DNA from: Kaiparowitsia implicata GSE-PSE-MK54-09C
GTDB lineage: Bacteria; Cyanobacteriota; Cyanobacteriia; Elainellales; Elainellaceae
Reading direction: 5' to 3'
NCBI GenBank assembly: GCA_019359435.1
Contig: JAHHHI010000013.1
Span: forward strand, 1-41,803
Length of the DNA: 41,803 nucleotides
How positions within the stretch are numbered: the stretch's first letter is position 1; each line of letters begins with the position of its first letter. The notes below the pieces were generated by a model. The model made no database searches, was not told the DNA's origin, and worked only from the letters and a program-made list of their open reading frames with translations. The position numbers and the translations under genes are program-made. This document shows positions 26,922-35,917 of this stretch, one piece after another.

Positions 26922-28631
26922 CTAGTGTTGTCCCTTAGGTGCCAGCAGCGTTGCCATTGAGGGCAGCAGGCCCACTGCATTTTCAACCGTTAGGTTAGTA
27001 ATCGCGCCCACTGCGGCACCCAGCAACCCCTGAATCTTCAGATCATCTTTCACCAGATCCCAGAGCCGCTGCACTTCCTTCGTATGCAGGCGATCGTCTT
27101 CAATCAGCGCTAACAAAAGCTGCCGTCGGATATATTGCCCATCCTCAGAGATGAGAAATTGCAGACCAAGCTGAGCCGTCGGGATCAAGTCGAAACTATC
27201 GTCAGCGGAGGCGATCGCAATTAAATTCTCCAGCCGATGCCACTGGAAACGACCATCCTTAAATAGCAGCTCTAGCAAACGGCGACGCAGCTCTGGCGTT
27301 TCTCCCGTAAGCAATCGCTTCGCCACATAGGGATAGGCCACTTCCACAATCCGAAAATCAGTATTGAGGCTGAGAGCCAACCCCTCCTGCGTTACCAGTG
27401 AACGAATGATCAGCGCAAACTTAGCCGGAATGCGAAAGGGATACTCATACATCAAGGCCGAGAAATCGTCGGTGATGGTTTTAAAGTTAAAATCTCCTAC
27501 ATTCTTGCCAATGGCATTGCCCAGAACGCTCTCTAGGGCAGGCACAATCGGCATGATGTCAGTCTCAGGCGTGAGGAACCCTAGATTTACAAAGTCACGC
27601 GCCAAATCTGCATAATCCTTGTTGATCAAATGCACGAGCGAATCCACCAAGGCTTCCTTGGTGTGCTGCGGCAGCTGATCCATCATGCCAAAGTCAATGT
27701 AGGCCATCCGACCATCGGCCATGGCGAATAGGTTGCCCGGATGAGGGTCAGCATGAAAAAAGCCGAACTCTAGCAGCTGACGCAAACCCGTCGTGACGCC
27801 AATTTCGATTAGCGTGTTCTTATCTAGGTTAGAAGCACGAATTTTCTCGGTGTCGTTAAGCTTAAATCCGTCAATCCACTCTAGAGTCAGCACATGGTCA
27901 CTGCAATAGGGCCAGTAAATCGCGGGCACTTTGACACGTGGATCGTCTTTGAAATTTTCGGCAAATCGTTCGGCGTTGCGCCCTTCGTTTTGATAATCAA
28001 TTTCTTCAAACAGCTTGATGCCGAATTCATCAACGACTAGCGTCAAGTCATGGCCTAGGTTGAGCGGCAGCAGATCGGCCAGCCAACCGGACGACCAGCG
28101 CATCAAAAATAAATCTAGCGTTAGGACAGGGAGCAGGTTAGGACGCTGCACTTTAACCGCTACGTCTTCTCCAGAGTGCAGCCTAGCGCGATAGACCTGC
28201 CCTAGGCTAGCGGCTGCGACAGGCTGGGGCGAAATTTCGCGGTATACCTCACTGACTGAGCGATCCAGCTCGCGTTCCACAATGGCAAAGGCGATCGCAT
28301 TGGGAAAGGGCGGTAGCTGATCTTGCAGCTTTACTAGCTCGTCCAAAAAGTCTTTGCGGATCAGATCAGGCCGGGTAGACAGTGCCTGTCCTACCTTGAT
28401 GAACGTCGGCCCTAAGCGCGTCAATAGCGTGCGCAGCTGCCGAGCCCGCTTCAGTCGGCTAAGCTCACCTCGGCCAAACCAGCCGTCTGACTTGAGCCCT
28501 AGCGCAAACCAAATAAATGAAAACCCAATGTTGATGGCACGCCAGACGACCTGCCAGGGGCGATATTGATAATATTGAGCGATCGCGCCTGCATCGTAGC
28601 GTTTAAGGCGACTCAGGGGATGGGGACTCAC
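26922..28631 (-). CDS. ABC1/UbiB (AarF) family atypical kinase
   Basis: 569 residues. Diagnostic family motifs: KxGQ (FIKVGQALSTRPDLI, residues about 78-92), the ADP/ATP lysine motif VAVKVQRPNLLP, and the catalytic/metal motifs FFHADPHPGNLFAM and MAYIDFGMMDQL. Family members (UbiB/COQ8, plant ABC1K) support ubiquinone, plastoquinone or tocopherol metabolism, probably through ATPase activity. The C-terminal 200 residues are helical, and a Gly/Ala-rich segment near the end (LLGAAVGAITNLTVENAVGLL) may contact membrane. Start at 28631 (MSPHPLSRLKRYD). It is a single gene, not an operon member. Confidence 0.94.
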   Translation of the reverse strand: MSPHPLSRLKRYDAGAIAQYYQYRPWQVVWRAINIGFSFIWFALGLKSDGWFGRGELSRLKRARQLRTLLTRLGPTFIKVGQALSTRPDLIRKDFLDELVKLQDQLPPFPNAIAFAIVERELDRSVSEVYREISPQPVAAASLGQVYRARLHSGEDVAVKVQRPNLLPVLTLDLFLMRWSSGWLADLLPLNLGHDLTLVVDEFGIKLFEEIDYQNEGRNAERFAENFKDDPRVKVPAIYWPYCSDHVLTLEWIDGFKLNDTEKIRASNLDKNTLIEIGVTTGLRQLLEFGFFHADPHPGNLFAMADGRMAYIDFGMMDQLPQHTKEALVDSLVHLINKDYADLARDFVNLGFLTPETDIMPIVPALESVLGNAIGKNVGDFNFKTITDDFSALMYEYPFRIPAKFALIIRSLVTQEGLALSLNTDFRIVEVAYPYVAKRLLTGETPELRRRLLELLFKDGRFQWHRLENLIAIASADDSFDLIPTAQLGLQFLISEDGQYIRRQLLLALIEDDRLHTKEVQRLWDLVKDDLKIQGLLGAAVGAITNLTVENAVGLLPSMATLLAPKGQH

Positions 28632-29527
28632 GCAGTTACTACCCTCTCTCGAACCAGGATCTTACACAGCAGAAGATCAAACCTGCTACCGCCTGCGGAC
28701 ACCTAAATGGATAGCTCACTCCCCGGACTACTGGGCGAGAAACCATTCTGTCACTGTGCCTACATCCCTATTTCAGAAGAAATTTCAAAAAGTAGAGATG
28801 ACAGGTCTCAGCGGGTTTGAGGAACATCATCAAATCGCAATTAGCAATCCATAGATCATTCCCAACTAATACCTTCTTATTAACTAGTGTATAAGAAACT
28901 ACAACTATTGCAATAAAAAATCCGATTTATATTGAGGAATATGAATACAACCCCACACAAACGTTAACCCAACTGTCAGTTTAGGTAGATCGTAGAACGC
29001 ACGAAAAGAGACGGATTGCTGCATTCTGGATTGCATGTCGTTCAGCTTTAACTGAACGTTCGCCCAGTGTGGTGATCTGCATCCTTAGATGCCCAAATTT
29101 TTCAGACCCCAACCTAAGCGGGTTAAGGGGGTTTTGGGGCACCGCGCGTCGCGCGGTGCCCCAAAACCCTCAATGTGCCGTGCGCACCGCGCACGGCACA
29201 TTGAGGGTTTGAGCTTATTCCGAACTCAGGTTAAGCAGATGTACCAGATCGGTAGCTATCTGGGCGCTAAGCACCATGGGGCGGTGCTGAATGCGTTAGG
29301 CTATCGCTAGTTTTGTCTTTAGGTTTTTTGTCCTTAGGTTTAAGGTCATAGGCGCTGATGGCGATTGGGTCGTGGTGGTTTAGGTCATGCCATTGGGTAA
29401 CGCGGGCTGCGACCCGCACAACGGCATGATTGATCTACTAGATTGCTGGCGATCGCAGGGGCGATCGCTCCGGTGAGTTCATGGGCTTTCTACCATCTGT
29501 TCTACCGAGTTAAGGGAGGCTAAATAT
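28632..29527. other. long intergenic region, AT-rich, with one repeat
   Basis: About 900 bp between the divergent ABC1 kinase and trkA-like genes. It holds an AT-rich part (28855-28950), an inverted repeat CGTTCAG-CTTTAA-CTGAACG at 29039-29058, a family 2 element at 29111-29232 and, after it, an open end (KQMYQIGSYLGAKHHGAVLN to the stop at 29308-29310) that may be the tail of a decayed gene. The strong GGGAGG at 29513-29518 serves the trkA-like ATG. Confidence 0.4.
29111..29232 (+). repeat. family 2 double-hairpin element, copy 3
   Basis: 122 bp. The right end CCGAACTCAGGTT is conserved; the left end AACCTAAGCGGG has lost a few bases. Stem 1 has GCACCGCGCG/CGCGGTGC where copy 1 has GCATCGCGCG/CGCGATGC, and stem 2 has CCCTCAATG/CATTGAGGG where copy 1 has CCCTTAATG/CATTAAGGG. 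Both are paired changes. No target duplication is obvious. Confidence 0.85.
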
Positions 29528-30286
29528 ATGTACGTCTTAATTGGTGGTGCAGGGCTGTATGGTGTTTCGCTGGCTCAACAGTTAATCAATCTAGGGCATA
29601 CCGTCGCCATGGTTGAGATTGATGCCAATGCCTGCCGGTATGCCCGTGAGCAACTGGGTGTGATGGCTTTTGAAGGCAGCGCCGTGAGCACAGAGATCCT
29701 GTTAGAAGCAGGGATTCGCAAAGCGGATGCAGTCGCTGCTGTGTTGCGCGAAGATCCGCTGAACTTGGCGATGGCAACCCTAGCCAAATACTATGGCGTG
29801 CGGCAGATCGTTGTGCGCATGCGTCACCGCGACTTTGCGCAGCCTTACCGCATTGCTGGAGCCACCACCGTCATTAGTGCCGTAGATCTGGCAGTTTCCA
29901 CGATGGCCAACGCGATTGAGTATCCCCAAGTGGAATCAATGATGCACTTTGAGCAGGGGCAAATTGAGGTCGTTAAGCTCTCAATCCCCGATTCCTGCTC
30001 GATTGTGGGGCGAAGCGTGGCGCAAATTGCTCAAGATCGTGAGTTCCCCAACGATTCGCTGATCATCGGCTATCAGCATCATCTGCACGACAACCTGGTG
30101 ATCCCCAATGGCAACACCATTTTAGAGCCGGGGTCAACCATTTTGGTAGTGACCAAGGCCGGGTCAATTCGGCAGTTGATTGACTTTATGGGAGAAGGGG
30201 ATGAGGTCAGAATGAATCAGGGCGATCGCCCATCCTTGGCAGAAACGGTCATCCCCAATCGCTACAGCAACGGGCTTGCCCTTTAG
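29528..30286 (+). CDS. trkA: TrkA-type K+ transport regulatory NAD-binding protein (RCK domains)
   Basis: 252 residues. The N-terminal RCK_N/TrkA_N Rossmann domain has GGAGLYGVSLAQQLINLGH (glycine motif), the acidic VEIDANACRYA and the second-site motif FEGSAVSTEILLEAGI. The C-terminal RCK_C (TrkA_C) part has VVKLSIPDSCSIVGRSVAQI and LEPGSTILVVTKAGSIRQLI. Such proteins gate Trk/Ktr potassium uptake systems by binding nucleotides. No membrane subunit is adjacent, so the partner is unknown. ATG at 29528 with GGGAGG 9 bases upstream. chlD follows 58 bp later on the same strand and could share its message. Confidence 0.85.
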   Translation: MYVLIGGAGLYGVSLAQQLINLGHTVAMVEIDANACRYAREQLGVMAFEGSAVSTEILLEAGIRKADAVAAVLREDPLNLAMATLAKYYGVRQIVVRMRHRDFAQPYRIAGATTVISAVDLAVSTMANAIEYPQVESMMHFEQGQIEVVKLSIPDSCSIVGRSVAQIAQDREFPNDSLIIGYQHHLHDNLVIPNGNTILEPGSTILVVTKAGSIRQLIDFMGEGDEVRMNQGDRPSLAETVIPNRYSNGLAL

Positions 30287-30344
30287 GGAGTCAATTCCTG
30301 CTAAGCTGAATTACTGAATGGCTTACCATACTTGAGTTTCACGA

Positions 30345-32399
30345 ATGCCCATGGCTATTGCCTCTCCCCAAATTTTGTCGTTTCCACTCACTGCCGTGGT
30401 CGGGCAAGATGCGATTAAACTGGCGCTGCTGCTCACCGCAGTAGACCCAAGATTGGGGGGGGTGGTGATTGCTGGACGGCGAGGGACTGCTAAATCCGTA
30501 ATGGCACGAGCCATTCATGCCCTGTTGCCCCCCATCGAAGTCATTACGGAAACCTGCTGCAACTGCGATCCGGCCACGCCCTCTGAGTGGGACGATGAGA
30601 CACGGCAGCGGTATCAAGACCGTTCGACTCCACCAGAGACAGCGGTGATCCCTGCGCCATTTGTGCAGATCCCGCTCGGCATTACCGAAGACCGCCTGAT
30701 TGGATCAGTGGATGTCGCACAGTCCATTAAGCAAGGGGAGACGGTGTTTCAGCCTGGGCTGCTAGCTGAGGCCCACCGAGGAGTGCTGTATGTAGACGAA
30801 ATCAACCTGCTGGATGACCAAGCCGCAAATTTGCTGCTGGCCGCGTTGACCGATGGCCGCAATCAGATTGAACGGGAAGGCATCAGCATTCAGCATCCCT
30901 GCAAGCCCATGCTAGTGGCGACCTACAATCCCGATGAGGGGGAGTTGCGATCGCACCTATTGGATCGAATTGCGATCGCCCTATCTGCCGACGCTGTGCT
31001 GGGGCTAGACGAGCGCGTTGATGCAGTGGAGCGCGCCACGCAGTACGCCGAAGGCCCTCAGGCTTTTCTCGACCTCTATGCGCAGGATATAGACGACCTC
31101 CGTACACAGATTATTTTAGCGAGGGAATGGTTGAAGGATGTCGTCATCAGCACCGATCAAATTGCTTACTTAGTGAACGAGGCGATGCGTGCCGGGGTTG
31201 AGGGGCATCGGGCTGAGCTTTATGCCGTGCGCGTTGCCAAAGCCCATGCGGCGCTGGATGGCCGCACCCGGGTTTCCGCAGAAGATCTGCGCCGAGCGGT
31301 CGAGTTGGTGATTGTGCCCCGCGCCACCCTCACTGACCAACCCCCAGAAGACCAGCCGCCGCCACCGCCGCCACCGCCTGAATCTCAAGCAGACAACGAG
31401 CAGCAAGACGAACAGCAGGAGGAACCTGAGGACACCGACGAAGACGACACTGAAGACGACCAGCCCGAAGAGCCTCCCAACATCCCTGAAGAATTTGTGT
31501 TTGACCCCGAGGGGGTCATTCTCGACCCATCGGTTCTCTACTTTGCGCAGATGGCGCAACGCCGGGGCAAATCTGGGGCGCAGGGCATCATCTTTTCAGA
31601 AGAGCGGGGTCGCTATATCAAGCCCATGCTGCCACGGGGTGCAGTGCGGCGAGTAGCGGTGGATGCGACGTTGCGGGCGGCTTCACCCTATCAGCGATCG
31701 CGCCGAGAGCGTCACATTCAAGCCAATGGGGCCACTCAAAAGCGCGTGTTCATTGAACAAAGCGACATGCGTGCCAAGCGCCTAGCGCGCAAAGCCGGGT
31801 CGTTGATCGTGTTTGTGGTAGATGCCTCTGGCTCGATGGCGCTGAACCGGATGAATTCTGCAAAGGGAGCGGTGCTGCGACTGTTGACCGAAGCATATCA
31901 GAACCGCGATCAAGTTGCGCTGATTCCCTTTCGAGGAGAGCAGGCCGAGGTGCTGCTGCCGCCGACTCGCTCGATTGCGGCTGCTCGCCGCCGCCTAGAG
32001 CGCATGCCCTGCGGCGGTGGGTCTCCCCTCGCGCATGGCTTGACCCAGGCGGTGCGGGTAGGGGTAAATGCGCGACAGTCGGGCGATATTGGTCAGGTGG
32101 TGATTGTGGCCATTACGGATGGGCGGGGCAATGTGCCGCTGGCGCGATCGCTTGGCGAAACCATTGAAGAAGGCACCAAACCCGATATCAAAGGCGAGTT
32201 GCTAGAAATCGCGGCCAAAGTGCGAGCCCAAGGCATGCAGCTCCTAGTCATTGACACCGAAAGTAAGTTTATTTCTACAGGCTTTGCGAAAGAACTGGCG
32301 AAGCACGCGGGCGGTAAGTATTACCACCTGCCCAAAGCCACCGATCAGGCGATCGCCGCAGCCACAATGGGTGCTCTAAAAGACGCTAAGGGTGGCTAG
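30345..32399 (+). CDS. chlD: magnesium chelatase subunit D
   Basis: 684 residues, the usual ChlD length. With ChlI it forms the ATPase motor that, with ChlH, inserts Mg2+ into protoporphyrin IX at the start of chlorophyll synthesis. The N-terminal AAA+ domain resembles ChlI (Walker-like [16 protein letters not shown]; Walker B-like [32 protein letters not shown]). A linker of proline run then acidic residues (about 325-385) follows. The C-terminal integrin-I/von Willebrand A domain has the MIDAS motif [18 protein letters not shown] and [10 protein letters not shown]. Start ATG at 30345, with a second Met two codons on. A strong hairpin terminator follows. Confidence 0.97.
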   Translation: MPMAIASPQILSFPLTAVVGQDAIKLALLLTAVDPRLGGVVIAGRRGTAKSVMARAIHALLPPIEVITETCCNCDPATPSEWDDETRQRYQDRSTPPETAVIPAPFVQIPLGITEDRLIGSVDVAQSIKQGETVFQPGLLAEAHRGVLYVDEINLLDDQAANLLLAALTDGRNQIEREGISIQHPCKPMLVATYNPDEGELRSHLLDRIAIALSADAVLGLDERVDAVERATQYAEGPQAFLDLYAQDIDDLRTQIILAREWLKDVVISTDQIAYLVNEAMRAGVEGHRAELYAVRVAKAHAALDGRTRVSAEDLRRAVELVIVPRATLTDQPPEDQPPPPPPPPESQADNEQQDEQQEEPEDTDEDDTEDDQPEEPPNIPEEFVFDPEGVILDPSVLYFAQMAQRRGKSGAQGIIFSEERGRYIKPMLPRGAVRRVAVDATLRAASPYQRSRRERHIQANGATQKRVFIEQSDMRAKRLARKAGSLIVFVVDASGSMALNRMNSAKGAVLRLLTEAYQNRDQVALIPFRGEQAEVLLPPTRSIAAARRRLERMPCGGGSPLAHGLTQAVRVGVNARQSGDIGQVVIVAITDGRGNVPLARSLGETIEEGTKPDIKGELLEIAAKVRAQGMQLLVIDTESKFISTGFAKELAKHAGGKYYHLPKATDQAIAAATMGALKDAKGG

Positions 32400-32472
32400 C
32401 ACTCCAGCCTCGTGCAGGCATTGGTTTGGTCTAGCGCAATCTTTCGCTCGATCCACATCGCGGGCAGACAAA

Positions 32473-32506
32473 AAGAGAGGGTTGTCTTCAAGACAACCCT
32501 CTCTTT
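32473..32506. terminator. bidirectional rho-independent terminator between chlD and sigma gene
   Basis: Arms AAGAGAGGGTTGTCTT and its near-perfect complement meet directly, with A-rich sequence on the left and TTTCT on the right, so it can end transcripts from both the plus-strand chlD and the minus-strand sigma gene. Confidence 0.85.
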
Positions 32507-32556
32507 CTAGAATTCGATACTCAATAATTGAGAAGACTAAGCGAGCGCAGAACTCA

Positions 32557-33519
32557 CTAGCTAGCAAGATATTCCCGCATTTCGGCGCGGCGCTTGCGCA
32601 GCTTGGTCAACGCCTCTCGCTCAATCTGGCGCACTCGCTCTCGGCTAATGTTGAGGCGATCGCCAATTTTTGCCAGCGTTAACGACCGACCATCCTCTAG
32701 CCCAAACCGCAGGGACAACACCTCGCGCTGCTGTGGCGTCAGCTCTGACAGCAGCGACTCCAGCTCATTGCGAAGGGAGGACTGCGCCGCAAAGTCTTCA
32801 GGAGACGGCCCTGTGTCTTCTAGCAGTTCGCCAAGTTCCGTATCCTGGTTATCGCCAACTCGTAAATCAAGCGACAGGGGCTGTCGTGCTTTTTCCAGGT
32901 AGTCTCGCACTTGCTTCGAGGTTAGCTCTAGCTCTTCGGCAAGTTCAGAAACGGTAGCCGCGCGCCCGTACTTCTGAGAGAGCTGGCGCTGCGCCTTCTT
33001 AATCTTGTTAAGCTTTTCGGTGATGTGGATGGGGAGGCGAATCGTGCGGCCCTTTTCGGCGATCGCCCGAGTAATGGCCTGCCGAATCCACCAGTAAGCA
33101 TAGGTCGAAAATCGGTAGCCTTTGGTGGGGTCAAATTTCTCAACCCCGCGCTGCATGCCAATGGTGCCTTCCTGAATCAGATCCAGTAAATCAACGTTGC
33201 GCTTGATGTATTTTTTCGCCACCGAAACCACCAGACGCAAATTGGCTTCTACCATTTTGCGCTTAGCGACTTCACCCTCGGCGATCGCCCGACTAAGGTC
33301 ATCTAGCGAAATGTCGGCTCGCTCTGCCCACTCCGCTTGAGAGGGCTCGTGACCTAGCTCGTCTGCAAGCGACGCTCGCGACTCTTGCAGCAGACTCAGT
33401 CGGCGAACCTTTTTACCAAACAGAATCTCTTGTTCGTGCGTCAATAGCGGAACCCGACCAATTTCGCGAAGGTAAGTGCGTACCAGGTCAGTGGATGTTT
33501 GGGAGGTTTTCATAGCCAT
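32557..33519 (-). CDS. group 2 (SigB/SigD-type) RNA polymerase sigma factor
   Basis: 320 residues, a non-essential sigma-70 factor closely related to the primary one. Conserved regions: 1.2 ([20 protein letters not shown]), 2 ([61 protein letters not shown]), 3 ([20 protein letters not shown]) and 4.2 helix-turn-helix ([20 protein letters not shown]). Group 2 factors in cyanobacteria respond to light, heat and nitrogen state. Which one (SigB, SigC, SigD) cannot be fixed here, so no symbol is given. Start at 33519 (MAMKTSQTS), second Met at the third codon. It shares a terminator with chlD. Confidence 0.94.
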   Translation of the reverse strand: MAMKTSQTSTDLVRTYLREIGRVPLLTHEQEILFGKKVRRLSLLQESRASLADELGHEPSQAEWAERADISLDDLSRAIAEGEVAKRKMVEANLRLVVSVAKKYIKRNVDLLDLIQEGTIGMQRGVEKFDPTKGYRFSTYAYWWIRQAITRAIAEKGRTIRLPIHITEKLNKIKKAQRQLSQKYGRAATVSELAEELELTSKQVRDYLEKARQPLSLDLRVGDNQDTELGELLEDTGPSPEDFAAQSSLRNELESLLSELTPQQREVLSLRFGLEDGRSLTLAKIGDRLNISRERVRQIEREALTKLRKRRAEMREYLAS

Positions 33520-34000
33520 TAGAAATTCAGGGCGTGTGTGAGGTTAGAGAATGATGCGGACGTACTATTATGGGTCACTCCGCAGACCAGTTCTGTAAAA
33601 AAATGTTACACATCCGTTCACAAGATTAAGACATACCGCTTAGTAAATTCGAAGTGCTGAGAATATCAAGAGACGCTAGATGTTCCACTATAGTCCCCAA
33701 AACACCGCAATATCTTCTATCTATTGGGGGACTGAGGGAACGGACGAAATGTTGCGAGTTGATCTGAACGTGCGATTTATGAGTGACTGTAGTGTCTATG
33801 TTAAGAATCTTAACACTAGCCTCATGGGTTTGCATATCCCTCCAGTAGGAGGGTTTGGGCTGTTCTTCTGCCGTTGACCGTTAAATTAGGTATAACCTAC
33901 CCGCAAATGTTCGATTCGTATGCATCCTGTACGACAAATTTTAGATTTATGGGTGATGTTTCACCCCTGTGGTTCTCAGAAACAAAGTCTAGAACGAGGG
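33520..34000. other. intergenic region with two small hairpins
   Basis: About 480 bp. It holds GTTAAG-AAT-CTTAAC at 33800-33814 and CCCTCC-AGTA-GGAGGG at 33838-33853 followed by TTTGGGCTGTTCTT, which together look like the 3' part of a short plus-strand transcript. Two overlapping 65-69 codon frames on opposite strands cover it, but neither looks like a protein. Confidence 0.35.
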
Positions 34001-34059
34001 CTAGGGGCTGTGACTGTTAATTTCTGAGATATCAGAAGCTAATTGATGACAGCCCCTAG
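34001..34059 (-). repeat. family 1 element, copy D: stand-alone 59-bp module
   Basis: Perfect ends CTAGGGGCTGT and ACAGCCCCTAG. In reverse it matches only the first 59 bp of the 131-bp element (CATCAATTAGCTTCTGATAT within), showing that this part exists as a separate unit. The TAG stop of the neighbouring minus-strand gene (34062-34064) is 3 bases away. Confidence 0.85.
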
Positions 34060-34061
34060 GG

Positions 34062-35690
34062 CTATTGCCACGTCTGCGAGGTGCTGAGCCAGCCATTGAC
34101 CCAGTTCGTGACCTGATGCCGACAAGGTTTAATTATTGCCCCCATTCCCACTAGTAGCAATCCGAGCAGCCCTAACACGGCACCCATCACTAGGGGTACA
34201 GGCTGCATCGCCAGCCCCAACAGGTGCAGCCCTTGCAGGCCCAACACCAGCCCCCCCAGATACAAATAGGCGCGGATTTTGCCACACACCCCCGCCACAA
34301 GAAACCCTACGCTAAGGGCGATCGCCAGCAGCGTATAGGTCAGGCTATTGCCTGGGGCGGCCATCGCCTGATAGAAAGCCGTCAGACAGATGAGCCCCGT
34401 GGCTAAGCTCCGCAGCAGGTGGCGACGGGTGCGAGCCGAGACAGCCGTCAAGGTCGGCTCTACCTGCGCAACATATAGAAGACATCCACCGACCACACTG
34501 CTCAACCCCAAAGGCGTGAGCCAAGCTTGAATCGTGAGGAATTTGAGCACGGCCCAGACCAATAACGCTAGGCTGAGGTAGCTAAACCCCCGATGCTGAA
34601 AGCGGGATGCGATGCTGGCGTAGAATGCCGCCGTGAGTAGCAGGGTGGGGACGTTGACTTCGCTTGTCGTCAGCAGCACAACGAGAATGGGTAAAACGGA
34701 GAGGACGAGGCGCGATCGCCGCCACAGCTTTGGAGCCACACTCCACCGCGCCCAGAGCAGTCTCAACAGCATCAGACATATTCCCGAAGCGATCGCCGCT
34801 GCCCATTGCAGCAGCACAAACTGATTCACCACGTGCAGATCCAGTCTGCCCACACCCACAACGACCCAGCTCAGTTCACCGATGGCAATGGCGATCGTTA
34901 ACAGCCCTACAGCCGTAATTGCTCTCAGGCGGCGATCGCGCTGCCCCACACCCCCTGCAATGCCCCCCGCTATCAGGGTATAAATCCCTGTCATTGGGGT
35001 GAACCGAGTAGTGTGCGCTAGCGCTAAGCCTAGCCCTGCATAGAGCAAGGGCACCCCATGCCAGCTCGGCCAGTAGTCGCAGCGCTGCCAGCGGGTCCAC
35101 CCTTCTCCCAACCCATAGCTAGCTAGCCCTAGCGCCAGCGTTGCGATCTCCCACTGAGCGACGTCCGGTGGCTGCCAGATCAGTATTACGGCGCACTGAG
35201 CCGCCCAGCCCAGCGCTAAAAATCCCCCATTTGTCGGTCGCTGAACCAGATGCAGGGCGATCGCCCCTATCCCTAACGTCACCGCCGCCAAGATAGAGCC
35301 AGACGGCACATAGCCAAGCAGTATCGTCCACAAACAGGCCACTGTCAGCACCGACAGCCCGACTAGCACTCCCAAGCCCGACCAAGCCCGTGCTGCTGCG
35401 CAATAGAGGTGAAACAGCGGGCGATCGCTGCGCCCCAACAGTATGGCCATTGCCGCTAGACCCAAGACGGCGATCGCGCCCCACACCATCCAGCCCTCAC
35501 CCGATTGAGGCGAATACCATCGCTGCACCCCATGCCAGCCCGTAGCCAGCAGCAGACCCACCGACAGCAGCGCCGCCAGCATCGCCTGGGGCAAAAGCTG
35601 ATGTTGCAGAGAATAGGTGGCTCCCGCACTCAACAACAGAGCGATCGCCAGTATCACCACGCCCGGCTCGGCCCCTGTTGCTCCTGCCAT
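34062..35690 (-). CDS. polytopic membrane protein of unknown function
   Basis: 542 residues made almost wholly of hydrophobic helices, roughly 14 or more (for example VVILAIALLLSAGATYSL, GVLVGLSVLTVACLWTILLG, VLSVLPILVVLLTTSEVNV), with few charged residues and a rare Arg/Trp loop between them. I recognise no catalytic motif or transporter signature. It resembles large cyanobacterial integral membrane proteins of unknown role. The ATG at 35690 is the only plausible start. The stop lies next to the family 1 module. Codon usage and HIP1 content match the neighbours, so it looks native. Confidence 0.75.
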   Translation of the reverse strand: MAGATGAEPGVVILAIALLLSAGATYSLQHQLLPQAMLAALLSVGLLLATGWHGVQRWYSPQSGEGWMVWGAIAVLGLAAMAILLGRSDRPLFHLYCAAARAWSGLGVLVGLSVLTVACLWTILLGYVPSGSILAAVTLGIGAIALHLVQRPTNGGFLALGWAAQCAVILIWQPPDVAQWEIATLALGLASYGLGEGWTRWQRCDYWPSWHGVPLLYAGLGLALAHTTRFTPMTGIYTLIAGGIAGGVGQRDRRLRAITAVGLLTIAIAIGELSWVVVGVGRLDLHVVNQFVLLQWAAAIASGICLMLLRLLWARWSVAPKLWRRSRLVLSVLPILVVLLTTSEVNVPTLLLTAAFYASIASRFQHRGFSYLSLALLVWAVLKFLTIQAWLTPLGLSSVVGGCLLYVAQVEPTLTAVSARTRRHLLRSLATGLICLTAFYQAMAAPGNSLTYTLLAIALSVGFLVAGVCGKIRAYLYLGGLVLGLQGLHLLGLAMQPVPLVMGAVLGLLGLLLVGMGAIIKPCRHQVTNWVNGWLSTSQTWQ

Positions 35691-35793
35691 TCTCTATTCC
35701 CCACAAAATATTGTGCGCCTACAGTTTATTCATTCACAGACGTAATGTGCCGAATACCTATGCGTTTAGTCAGACTGTCTACACTAGCGATTT

Positions 35794-35886
35794 CAGGATT
35801 TACATCGTTCGTGCGACAGCTTGGGAATTTTGGGTGATTTCTGGGAGACTGAGCCTCCCAGAAATCACCCAACTGCGTAAGGCTTA
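35794..35886 (-). repeat. family 3 93-bp hairpin element, copy 2 (reverse, degenerate ends)
   Basis: Same length as the 14750 copy and matching it in reverse (CAGGATTTACATCGTTCGTG ... CTGCGTAAGGCTTA). Hairpin arms of 18 bp (TTGGGTGATTTCTGGGAG at 35830-35847 and complement at 35855-35872), 7-base loop. Three arm positions differ from copy 1, each matched by a paired change. Confidence 0.8.
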
Positions 35887-35917
35887 GAGTTATCATCCAC
35901 GGCTATAGAATGACCGG

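Noticed and set aside
29089-29310. 73-codon frame downstream of the ABC1 kinase gene
   Set aside because: Most of it is the translation of the family 2 hairpin element; only the last part might be gene debris.
31170-31656. Frames on both strands within chlD
   Set aside because: Shadows of the proline/acidic linker of ChlD caused by its low-complexity codons.
33626-33877. Two overlapping 65-69 codon frames on opposite strands
   Set aside because: No protein-like features; the stretch is better described by its hairpins.
34582-35484. Several 60-120 codon frames within the membrane protein gene
   Set aside because: Shadows in GC-rich coding DNA; no independent support.
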